Positions 23,584 to 64,000 of a stretch of DNA of 64,000 bases are shown here, piece after piece (the first letter of the stretch is position 1; every line of letters starts with the position of its first letter). A program made the translations under genes and the position numbers. This stretch comes from Hoplostethus atlanticus (Eukaryota; Chordata; Actinopteri; Trachichthyiformes; Trachichthyidae). A model generated the notes under the pieces. The model searched no databases. It was given only the letters and a program-made list of their open reading frames with translations, and was not told where the DNA came from. The stretch is from contig JAXDDX010000001.1 of the NCBI GenBank assembly GCA_034670405.1, positions 11,489,001 through 11,553,000 on the forward strand. Direction: 5' to 3'.

Positions 23584-26500
23584 GTGAGGATGGTGAACCT
23601 GACCAAAACACACACTGGCAGACTTAATGAGGCCAATGCTTTTCCTGGCATAATGCATGCACTCTTCACTGAAGTAGATCAGTTAATTAAACTGTCTGGA
23701 TGTGTGATGTCTAAAACATGCCTCAAGAAAATATGATAATTTTGTCCCGCTGAAGAGTTATAATTGCTCTCTATTCAGAGACTGCAATGTAAAAAGCTTG
23801 TTCTCTTATGAGACTGCAATGCAAAATGAAATTGTATCCAACAGCTGACAAGTGACGTATAAATCACCTGATAGGCCTCGAGCACTAAAACCACAAGGCT
23901 TAATTTAGGGTTTCCCTGCTGAGAAGGAGTTCAATAGCTGTTTCAGTAAACTGCTCTGCTGGATTAATTATTGACAAATACCTTTGAGTTAATGTTTCCT
24001 CATCACAAGCATATTAAGATTAAACAAAATTAATTCTCTAACATAAAATACAGCTTTAAAATGTATAAATACATACCAACTTTGATCTTTGATCACTAAC
24101 AATTGATCCCTGTTCCCAGTTCCAATGGTGATGCCTGGTTACACGAGTCGCCTGTGGTCCCATGACTCCCAGCCTCAGTACTGGAACAAGTACCAGGTGT
24201 GGGAGTGGCTGCAGCAAGTCATGGACATGCACCAGATTGATGCCTCCAACATTCCCTTCCAGAACTTTGATATGGATGGCCGCCAACTCTGCAGCATGAG
24301 CTACCAGGACTTCATCCGTGCTGCTGGCAGTGTGGGACCCATTCTGTTCCACAGCCTCACAGAGCTCAAGTGGAGTGGTGCGTTTCAAAGGGGACCGAAG
24401 GGAAAAATGGAAGATGATTAGTCCCAGTAAAAGGGGAGCTGGATGATTCAAGTTGGGTTTGAAAAAGGGTCTTGATCAATTGTTGCTGAGAGGTGATCAC
24501 AGTGCCACAGTCAGAGGTCTCAGTGCATGGTGCTGTAGAGGAGAGAAGGACTGCTTAAAGTCAGGGGGATGACGGATTCAGTGTTTGCTCTTGCTAGAGT
24601 GAGTCTCCTAAAACAGCACAGAGGGGTATGGAGCTAGGAAACAAGCTGAGAAGCACCTTTATAATTGGGGTTTCAGATTGGGAGTTAGGGCTTTTAAAGC
24701 AACTGTATTTCATAGGCCTAAGGCTATGGGAGAGAAACTCAGGAACACTGTAACTGTGGTTAGCATTTGTGTGGTTAGCATGTGCAGTGGAGGAATTGTT
24801 TTGAAATGATGTCTTATGTAACATCATGGCATTACTTATGCCATCAGGTTTGCGTCAACAATCATAGTTCAAGTTATGAAAATATCATAAACTTAAACAG
24901 GAACAGCCAGTTTAACCTCAAATGTGCAGCATACTCACAGCAGAGAAAGTTTGGTTAAACCAAACTACAATGCTACAGTTGATGTTATTGTTGATTGTCC
25001 AAACCAGTGAAAGTAGCTTTTGAAACACCATTGTTTCTTTGTCAGATGAATTGTAATGCTTTAGTATAATTACTACAAACAAATGACACCATGATTGAGA
25101 CGATGTCTACCCTCTATCTCACGGCAGTGGTAGTGTTGGCATCAGTTTAGACCACATTTTCCATAAACGCTGTTGTGGAAAAATTGCTTGTTGTTCCTCT
25201 TATCCTTCTTCTTGCTCTTCAAAACAATGCCGTGGGAAACAATTTTCCATTGACCTTTCATTCATTCCACCATCTGCCATTGTAAGAAACTCTGAAAGTT
25301 TTAGCTCCATTTGTGTTGGAAGAACAGTTTTCTGCTGTAAAGCAATCTCTCTTTGTGCCATAAAGCAATACAGATTTCCTGCAAAATCCGACCTGGTGGC
25401 ACACAATTCAAAATGCAGTGTAGAGGCCAGTAGAGCCTGATAATATTTTAGGTGATGGTCTTGGTAATTATGCTTAAGTCTCATTAATTTGGCAATGATT
25501 TATTGACATTAAAAAGCTATGCATAGCGACTTTAATACCCTGATTTGTGGCATATGACCTTTTCACTCTCCTTCCTACACAGGACAGTACCATGTGGAAA
25601 TTGGACAACTGGAAATCAAACCAACAGAATGTAAGAGTCTCTCAAGCTAAACTGAAGATAAAATATATAGTCAACAATGCCAATATTTTAATCTCCATTT
25701 TACTTTGAAACTTAATACATTCTGTCTCCATTTACCTTTTTCCTTCTACAGTAGATTTCTCTTGTCCCTTTCCAGATGCCAGCTATCCACCTGGGGGTAA
25801 ATATAGTTAGATACCTAAGCCTTATTTAATACTAATTTGGTCTTAGATGTTTATGTTATCCTGCATTAGTGGTTTACATTACTGCTCTTTATAGTAAATT
25901 CTTTGATATTTCGAATCTTTTCATTTCATTATTTTTGAAAGCATCTTTGCTTTATGACTTTTTTTGTGTGCCTAAAGAACTATATGTTCTTTTAATTTGA
26001 TATAGATCATATAACAAATGGATGAAATGTTGACATTTATGTTTTTCTCTTTTAACTTAGAAATCATTGATCCTTTGTTTCAACCCCTTGCACCTGTTGC
26101 CTCTCCCACCCCATCTAGCCCTGGTAAGGGACGCATAATACAGCCTAGATAAAGAACAACTATTCAAACTCAAGAGCTGATAAATCCACAGAGCTCATAT
26201 TGCCGCTTATAAAAGGGTACCAATAGGGGCAATGAAATAACAGTGCCAAACAAACAGTGGTGTTGCAAGCCAAGTATATATATATATAGTATGTCGTCAC
26301 CACAGTGGGGCACTTGTTATTGGTGGACAACAGTTTCATGGAGCTGCAAAATAAATAACATGATTGAAAAACCTGAATTCAATAATAATTGTATTGTTGC
26401 TATCTCTGTCATTCTCAGACATAAAAAGATCATACAATCGTCCACATCAGGTCAAAAAACACAGTAAGTAAAATCTAAATATATCATCATTTTATATTGC

Positions 26501-28344
26501 AATATATAGGATATGAGTGATGTGTATTTATATGGTATGATGTGAAAATTCTTACAATTCATTCTGCATGTGCAACTCCACAAATCTTTTTCCACAGACC
26601 CAAGGGGGACTCACTTGTGGGAGTTCATCAGAGACATTCTCCTGAACCCGGAGCGCAACCCAGGACTGATCAAGTGGGAGGACCGGACAGAGGGTGTTTT
26701 CCGCTTCCTAAAGTCTGAGGCAGTGGCACAGTTGTGGGGCAAGAAGAAGAATAACAGCAGCATGACCTATGAGAAACTAAGTCGGGCAATGAGGTATGAC
26801 TATACAAACACAGCTATCGCAAATGTGGTTACACAAATACAAAACCTCACATTTGCACACTACAATAACACACACACATACACACACACCACAGTACACC
26901 AATTGTTTGAATTTACTTTTCCTAGTTTTCACATTATACAGTTACAGATAATAACGTTGTACTAGACAAGCTGACATGCTGACAACATAAAGTCTCTGCC
27001 AGTTGAGATATGTATGGCGCAAACATTGGCAGGGTTAGGTATTCAATTCTCTCTGGGAGCACAAACATAAAATATATTTTTTAGAAACATCTGAAACTCT
27101 GTTGGAGAGATGCACCACAATAGTCAATGACCACCCATACCCTGTGGAAGAGACTGTGCCCATGGATAGACGCGGTCACATAAAATGGCTTTGAATACAA
27201 ATTTACTTTTCCCTCTAAGGGATTGAATAGTCTTGGATCTTGCTTCCAATGTACATCCTTCATTTACACAGGTTTGTTTTGGCAATTGCTTGTAAAATGT
27301 CTTTCTCTGATGAGTAAGAAACTAAATTGTACGCATCTTATAATACACTTTAGAAATTAGTTTGAAACAACTTCAAATATTTTTCTAGTGACATCATTAA
27401 ACGTTACAGATCTAAAACCAACCAAGTCAATTACTTAAAACAAATATACACCATTTTCCATGGACAATGACCTAGAATGAACTCACTTTTTGGACTACTA
27501 GAATTTCTGAGCTTTTCCCCAAAAATAAGATGGAATACCCTCCTTCCCAGAAAATCATTCTGGGTGCTGTCACAGCTTTACGTTCAAATGAGCTAATATA
27601 ATGAGCTTAATGTCATTATAGTGAGAACAGTTAGGAACCACAAAATGGGCCCTGAGGTACTGTCACTGTGTCCACAAAGCTCATTTTCTATTCACTGTGC
27701 TGCAACTCAAGGATTTGCACTTTGATGACATCACCAAGAAAGATTGTTCTCTCCTTTCTAGCTTTGGTTAAGGATTGTTTAAATCCACAAATCTAGGCTT
27801 AGTAGTCTAAAATAATAGGAACATTATTTTGACTGGTATTTTCCTCAAAAAAGATTTGTAAAAATTAAATCTATTCAACCAACTAACCAATTAACCAATT
27901 CCAATTATACTAATTATACTTACTGAATGTGAATTGTATGAATTAGATAACAACCAAAAATAACTCATATCCCCCAAACTATATGTTGACTGTGTACTCA
28001 GAAACATGTTAGATGGGGGAAAAAAACATGTAGATTGAGGACTGGCAGAACACAAATGTTGTTAATGATGATAATAAAACTGTTTGGATTACATTCTGTT
28101 GTTTTAACATGCAGTTGAAAGTAATCAGACTATGTTACTGAATTTAAGTATTATGTTATACATTATAATTTTAAACAAGTAATCTGTAATGAAAGAAACT
28201 CTCCCAGCCTCGACTAGAGTCAGTGAATCTGTCTTCTATTACAGATATTACTACAAAAGGGAAATCCTAGAACGAGTGGACGGACGCAGGCTGGTTTACA
28301 AGTTTGGAAGAAATGCAAGAGGATGGAGGGAGTCAGAGAAGTGA
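23472..28344 (+). CDS. ehf: ehf, ETS homologous factor (epithelium-specific ETS transcription factor)
   Basis: A nuclear DNA-binding protein of the ESE subfamily of ETS factors, which bind GGAA cores and control epithelial genes (family knowledge). Coding exons are 23511-23583, 24120-24377, 25583-25630, 25752-25796, 26061-26123, 26419-26463, 26598-26793 and 28245-28344. All have GT-AG borders and matching phases, giving about 275 residues against 300 in human EHF. A PNT/SAM domain occupies roughly residues 42-110 and the ETS domain roughly 180-262, with the [12 protein letters not shown] start, the two recognition-helix Arg residues before YYYK, and the EHF-type tail ending GWRESEK. The region between the domains is short and Pro/Lys-rich. 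ELF5 is the closest alternative, but the [18 protein letters not shown] segment fits EHF. Non-coding 5' exons were not located. Confidence 0.93.
24120..24377 (+). CDS. ehf: ehf exon 2, PNT (pointed/SAM) domain
   Basis: 258 bases, acceptor CCCAG, donor GTGCGT. It contains the pointed-domain core with [12 protein letters not shown], the F-D-M-D-G turn and the LCSM-xx-DF helix. The pointed domain mediates protein contacts in ETS factors. It starts in phase 1 and ends in phase 1. Confidence 0.95.
24378..25582 (+). other. ehf: ehf intron 2
   Basis: GT-AG intron of about 1.2 kb. Nothing recognisable beyond AT-rich sequence. Confidence 0.7.
25583..25630 (+). CDS. ehf: ehf exon 3 (linker)
   Basis: 48 bases between ACACAG and GTAAGA. 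It encodes a short acidic linker ending I-K-P-T-E, comparable to the K-T-E-Q-T-E region of human EHF, and keeps the phase. Confidence 0.8.
25752..25796 (+). CDS. ehf: ehf exon 4 (linker, two possible acceptors)
   Basis: Acceptor TTCTACAG ends at 25751 and donor GTAAAT starts at 25797. A second acceptor TTTCCAG ends at 25775, 24 bases further on. Both keep the frame, so the exon may be 45 or 21 bases. The longer form adds eight residues. Confidence 0.65.
26061..26123 (+). CDS. ehf: ehf exon 5 (linker)
   Basis: 63 bases, acceptor TTAACTTAG, donor GTAAGG. It encodes a Pro/Ala/Ser-rich linker. It is low in conservation, so the call rests on splice signals and phase. Confidence 0.7.
26419..26463 (+). 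CDS. ehf: ehf exon 6 (basic linker before ETS)
   Basis: 45 bases, acceptor TTCTCAG, donor GTAAGT. It encodes a basic segment ending V-K-K-H plus one base; with the next exon this forms the KKHN-PRG junction typical of EHF. Confidence 0.85.
26598..26793 (+). CDS. ehf: ehf exon 7, ETS domain first part
   Basis: 196 bases, acceptor TTCCACAG, donor GTATGA. It encodes the first two thirds of the winged helix-turn-helix: [15 protein letters not shown], the GLIKWEDR turn, the [14 protein letters not shown] helix and the recognition helix [11 protein letters not shown]. Confidence 0.98.
26794..28244 (+). other. ehf: ehf intron 7
   Basis: GT-AG intron of about 1.45 kb inside the ETS domain. It has a short CA-rich run near 26870-26890 and otherwise AT-rich DNA. 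Confidence 0.75.
28245..28344 (+). CDS. ehf: ehf last coding exon, end of ETS domain
   Basis: Acceptor CTATTACAG; TGA at 28342-28344. It encodes the second recognition Arg, [21 protein letters not shown] and the tail. The C terminus falls about where the human protein ends. Confidence 0.97.
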
Positions 28345-28900
28345 ATCAAGTGAAAATTTCATTAATTTATGTTTTCTTGTCATTTTGGGATCATTTTGTA
28401 TAGTTGTACAAATAATCCTTTGACTTTGAACTTGTATGTTTGCTTCATTCAATTGTTCTGTTTTTCATCACTTTATGGTGACTCTGCACTGAGGTGTTTG
28501 TTATTGTGCCTTAAAGCTATTGCTGATTTTACCAACATAATATGAATCAATCCCCACACATATTTGTTTACATAAGATCTCACAGGAGAAAAGGATATCC
28601 CAATCAGATACTGTATATAAGTTTCAAGGGAGTATGAGTTGATATAGGATTCAAAGTACCTGTGGCAAAAGGGTTGCATACATGCTTTTTGACATTGATA
28701 CTGTGAAGTTCTCCTTTGGGAGATACATTTGACACACCATATGCATAATGCAGCAAATCAATAGAAGAATGTATTTACTATGTGGTGTGTAGGCTGGCTT
28801 GTGTCATTTCAGCCCTTCACCAATGAACTGCATTGAGCTGTAAAAATAATTGTGTTAATGTCTGATATGATTATAACAAATAAAGGTTATTTTTGTTTTT
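28345..28900 (+). other. ehf: ehf 3' untranslated region with poly(A) signal
   Basis: AATAAA at 28879-28884, preceded by AT-rich sequence and followed by a T-rich run. A good candidate 3' end about 550 bases after the stop. Other polyadenylation sites are possible. Confidence 0.6.
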
Positions 28901-31900
28901 ATGAAAGCCATTTGTCAAAATTGCATGTTTACCATTTGGGTGTCATTGTGTCAAATCATGAAGATGCAGGAAATTGTTGAGCCTTTTAATTAAATCTAAG
29001 CTGCACTAGCTAATTGTCATGAGACAAAGAAACATTATTCTTTGAAATAATAGAACAATGTTACCAATCAGCCTTTGACTTCAATCTGCCATCTGAGCTG
29101 CAGCTATTCAGATTTTTGCTTAGATCTGATCAATACCATGTGTTAACAGTGTGGAGTTCATTGAATTGGACCCAATGCTCTAAGTCTTGTTTCCACTGCA
29201 ACTATTACAAGCTTGACTATGAACAGCCATGCATTTCAACAGTGCTTGTCATTGCTGGTTTATCATGGCAGTTAATTGTTTGCCAGTGCATGCCATACTT
29301 CCTGTACTTGCCATACTGGATCCTCCAGGCAATAGACAGATGACTCAGCCTTGATGGCCAATGAGATAAAAGCAGTCCCACTACACTACCTTTCTCGGGC
29401 CTGTGTTCACAAGCAAATCCCTGTCTAATCTCCACTCTGCTTGATCTTGCTGTTTTAATTCTTTTTTTACATAGCACTGATTGACCCCACAATCTGCTTA
29501 TCTTGACTTGATGGTTTCAAAATTTCCCTAGTGCATCCATTTCAGCATGGCTTTTGTCTCTCTGCTCTCACACACATTAGTGTAACAAACCAAAACCGTC
29601 ACAATGTTAGCTAAAGGAAATTACTGCAAGTGTAGCCAGCATATATTCAGGCAGCCAGCATGTATTCATCATCAAGGACTAGACATCAATCCTCCGATAT
29701 CAGACCTGAAGAGTTTCAAAAACATTAACAGAGCATCTGTTCCTGGTTGTAGGAGACCGTCTGTAATTAGAGTCTGCTAGAATGTTGTGGTTACTTGAGG
29801 GTTGATGTAGAAAGAAAGAACACTGCATACAGACAGACCCTATGTACACAGCCAGTGACTTCTTGACAGGATTGTGATGATGGCTGTTGAGTATCATATT
29901 GTTTTTTTTACATCTTCTGGAACAACAAACTTTACAATTTAATTTGCGCCTATCCATCACATCACATTGTTCGAATCCTATGTTATTATTATTCACAGGG
30001 AACAACAAAACCTTCTAGTTTCTCTTGAATACTGCTTGTCATGCCCCATGCACTCACATTTTATGAATTAAATGCACATAAAATCAACCAATATTCCACT
30101 AAAATCTAAGTTATTATACCTTGTATAAGTTTCAAATCCACAAAAAATCAGGACGCTAGTAATAATCAAAATGCTTTCAGTATACCGTGTGTCTGCTGAA
30201 TTGCACATGCTGTTGTTAACCAAAAGCAGAATTAGTAGATTATTATGGATAGAATTCATATATCATTCAATCATGTCTTCCCACTGCAGATGAAAATGCT
30301 TCATTGTAGTTGCATACCATACCGATAAGACACAATTCATTGAAACTGAACATTACTATGGCACAGAGTCCCATATGGAGATATTAATGATAGTATCAAT
30401 CTAATCAGCAGAAGCAGAGGAGGGCATGAACAACTGAAATCTGGTCTTACTTTCACTTTTAAATAATGTGGATGTGAGTTCTGATATAGGGAAATGTTTG
30501 AAGATGTGACTCAGAGAGATAACTGAGCAGTTAGGCAAATTGTCAGTGTGCAGTGTGAAGAGACAGGAGCTTGATTTTCCTAACAGACTACTGCCTTGTG
30601 AGTGCAAACGTGATAGCCAGACTTTACATACCCTCAATGTGTGAAGATTAATGATAACCACTGACATCTGATTCAAATCATATTTTGACTTTGATATGCA
30701 TATACTGCGTGTGAGGGGTTGTGTGTGTCTGTCTTGTCTTTCTTGCTGTCCTATGTGGCTCTTTGAGAATCAAATGTCAGTGAATAATGGCTCATTCTCC
30801 GGACTTTGGGAAAGTACTGGTAAACCAGAAAGACAAGTACAACACTGTGGGATAAGGTACCAACGACACATGGGCAAACATGCACCCAAACCGGTTGTAA
30901 TTGATACTGTAATGAAGACATACACACATAGAGAGAGAGAGAATATGTCTGTGTAGTGATATTCAATCTGTGTCTCACTTTGCCTGTGTGGCTTCATAGC
31001 ACAAAAAGGACATTATAACGGAGAATAGCACAGACAGTTGTCTAGGAACATGAGGACAAAATGGGTTTGGAGGTAAAAATAGCTATTGGCCTCATGCATT
31101 GTGTGACACAACAGACAGCAGGAATGAAACAATAACGGCCTTTGTTTTGCAAAAAACAATATGCAATATCTGTTCACAACCATCTCCATCTATTATTGTC
31201 ACAAAATTATCAAATTTGAATGAGCCACGCAAGGGCTATTTTATTATTTAAAAGAGAGCACATTAATCAGATAATGTTGGAGGAAGAACAGGGAAGTGAT
31301 GAGAGATAGCCTAAACGTTGGCATAAAAACAACCAGCTGGCATTTTGTGTCTGTGCTCCATTCCTGGCTCAGTGGGGCTATTGTGTTCTCACAGCAGATT
31401 CACAATCACAGTTTATCAGGACCACTAAGGCATTCAGCCCAAAAGGTTAGTTAGATAGATTAGAAATGCAGTCACCGATCCAGATTTACTTTCCATTTTT
31501 GGAAACTGTGACACAGTCCATTGTCGAGTAAGACATGAGACACACTACGTTAATTTATTAGTAAAAAACAGTGTAAGTAAAGGTATTTGTAAAATGACAA
31601 GAGATGCCCAAATGTAAAATGCATCAATCAGTCAAGAATGAGAAAAAATGGTAACAATAAGTCAACAATTGATTCTGCAGTGCTCATCCCATGGGACAGA
31701 AGCCAGCCACATGTGCAATTCTAAATGATTGTGTACCCATACGTAGTTGATAATGAACTGCGATTGACACCGGGTCATCTTTCCATAGTGCATTTTTGGT
31801 GAGACAAAGAATGAGGAAGTATTGTGGAGAATGCAAGGATGCTTGTGGCTGTGACTTTTCCTGCATGCTAATTCCCGCATGCACTTTTCACTTTTTAAAC

Positions 31901-33720
31901 AAAAACAATAATTTCCTTGTTCACACACTGAATCACATAGATTTGAATCAAAGACATGCAATACACACTGGATACAAACAGGGACCTTTCTTGGGGGAGG
32001 TCTCTTCTCTGTCCTCTCTTTCAATGTTCTTGAATGAAAACGTAACCCTCTCAATCTCAACCTTCTTATTATTGACATGACCTTTGCGTAAATGATGCAC
32101 AGTCCATTACATTTCAAAAAATCAATTGTCAATGAGAAAATATGGGTAGTAAAATAGATTTTTTTTTAGATATAAGATTTTCCATTTTCCAGCAATAGCA
32201 CTATAAATGACATTCACCTACTGAATTCTAATTTCAGGAAGTCATACACAGAGACGTCAGTACCCAGGAGTTATATGTATATATAGAACTGCAAGATACA
32301 AATTTGGCCCATGTACTGTTGTATGTAATGTAATGTTTGTATTTCTACTACAAGTTTCTCATCATTGAGGCTAGTTTGTAAAAAGTTAACTATGGGGTGT
32401 TTTCAAATATAGTTCTCTTTAAGTGGACCAAAAAATTAATCAGCTGAAAAAAAACTTGGTTCCCTTTGCATCCACACTGGATGTTCACTTCAAAGAGGAC
32501 TCAGTCCTTTCTCTGGTGCACTTGTGCTCTAATAGGATCTCAGTACATTTTCCATGCACACTCTTTGGAACTCAGACCATAACTATTGGCAGAAATAGGG
32601 AACAGAGTGATACTGTGTGAAACATTAAATACTTTTTTTCATATTTTATATTACTATTGTCTATTTTAAATTGAAACAGAAAACAGACACACTTCATTGT
32701 TTTACTGCGTTGTCAAGAGAATTTCCCCATATCTCAAGAGCACTACGGTCTCCACAGTAACTCCTCTCCATAAGTCATACTCGGTTCTTGTTTGTTTTTT
32801 CGAGCGGGCAGATAGTGGAAGTACGTAGCCACTGTATGATAAGCATGGAGGGACACAAATGTAATGAAAAACGCAAAATGAGCCGGGGGCGCTTAGTGTC
32901 CCTAGCAAGTTACAAAGCTAGGTTATGTTGTAGCTAGCTAGCTATTGTTAGTTAACTATAACAAAGTCAACATGCCTTGTAGTTTCTATTACAAGTAATA
33001 GACTGTACATTTCTCAAGATAACTACCTCTGTCCCACTCACTTACACTCTGGGATTAGCTGCTTTGAACTGAGTTCAGTTGTGTAGAGCAACTGTCTGCC
33101 TGTTCTTCATTACGTCTCTGTGTAGTGCGCGAGTCCGATTTGGTGGTGGCGGTCCTTATGCGTTGCAGTTCTCTCGAAATGCTTTAAAAATATCTGTTTA
33201 TTTGAAATCGTTATGTATGCCTATGAGTTGGCTAGCCTTAGCCCAGTTAATGTAAAAAAAAACATTAATCCCCCAAAAGGGTCTAAAATCAACAATTGGT
33301 GAGCTGCTCTGAATCCACTAAAAGTGGTTAAAACGGACCAAGTGGAAACAAGCGTTACGCCCCATATAAAACTTTGAGAAAGAAATTCCGGGCTTTAGTA
33401 TTTCTTTGTTTAAGAACATTTGACATTCCCCTCAGTAGAGAGCAGTGCTAAGCATTGAGGATTTCGATTTCAACACAGAATAACAGAATAAGATTGCGAT
33501 GGCCCTCTAAAGACCCAAAAGAGTGACCTATTTTCAGCCTGATCGTTTAAGTTTTTAAAAACTCAATAATGAATTTCCATACAATATACAATATATTGTA
33601 ATTCAGTAAAGTATTTCCATATGCTATTGAAGCTTGGTATTGCTTACATGAGGCATTTGTAATGTTCTATATTTTGAAAAAAAAATCCTCTTTCTCTGAC
33701 CCTTATTTGTCGTCAGGCAT
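28901..33720. other. Intergenic between ehf and pdhx, no APIP exon found
   Basis: I looked on the minus strand for APIP, which in mammals lies here head-to-head with PDHX. I saw no segment encoding its glycine-rich G-T-G-G-G motif or its H-T-H-S metal-site region. Open frames, including a 156-codon minus-strand frame at 31662-32132, carry no family motif. The last ~650 bases are the likely pdhx promoter; a TATA box was not evident. Confidence 0.5.
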
Positions 33721-33757
33721 ATGTATGGGACACGTCTCGCCTACGGAGGACGACAAC

Positions 33758-64000
<30,243 letters not shown>

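Noticed and set aside
31662..32132. 156-codon minus-strand open frame between ehf and pdhx
   Set aside because: No family motif, no splice context and unremarkable composition. It does not resemble APIP.

Overview
The window is a vertebrate nuclear segment, most likely from a ray-finned fish. The evidence is intron-rich genes with GT-AG junctions, dense (CA)n/(TG)n microsatellites, a chromodomain Ty3/Gypsy retrotransposon of the sushi-like type, Tc1-like and L2/Rex1-like relics, and tRNA-Lys-headed SINEs carrying the fish LINE-type tail. No prokaryotic features were seen.

Layout. From 1 to about 23.4 kb there is no recognisable cellular protein-coding exon. This part holds simple repeats, one nearly complete Ty3/Gypsy chromovirus (3383-8846, two LTRs, 5-bp target-site duplication, broken pol), a small Myb/trihelix-like relic near 16.2 kb, two copies of an unnamed stem-forming repeat (near 2.9 and 19.4 kb), and an unexplained cluster of short, coding-like open frames beside a perfect 16-bp hairpin (21.4-22.6 kb).

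From 23472 to about 28.9 kb, on the plus strand, lies the ETS-family transcription factor gene ehf: eight coding exons, a PNT/SAM domain in exon 2 and the ETS domain in exons 7-8. From 33758 to beyond the right edge, also on the plus strand, lies pdhx, encoding the E3-binding protein (component X) of the mitochondrial pyruvate dehydrogenase complex. Eleven exons are visible: transit peptide, lipoyl domain, Ala/Pro-rich linkers, E3-binding domain, and most of the inner-core acyltransferase-like domain with a degenerate active site. The last few dozen codons lie outside the window.

The ehf-pdhx neighbourhood matches the vertebrate EHF-APIP-PDHX block (human 11p13), but I found no APIP exon in the roughly 4.9 kb between them. 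The two cellular genes have unrelated jobs (epithelial transcription and mitochondrial pyruvate oxidation). Their adjacency is conserved synteny, not an operon.

The pdhx introns contain most of the window's repeats: a ~155-bp (TG)n tract, several (CA)n tracts, two SINEs in opposite orientation, a Tc1-like relic, a degenerate long-period repeat, a fresh 88-bp tandem duplication just upstream of exon 10, and an antisense L2/Rex1-like LINE fragment. Exon boundaries were set by hand from reading-frame phase, GT-AG signals and recognised protein families; they have not been tested against transcripts.
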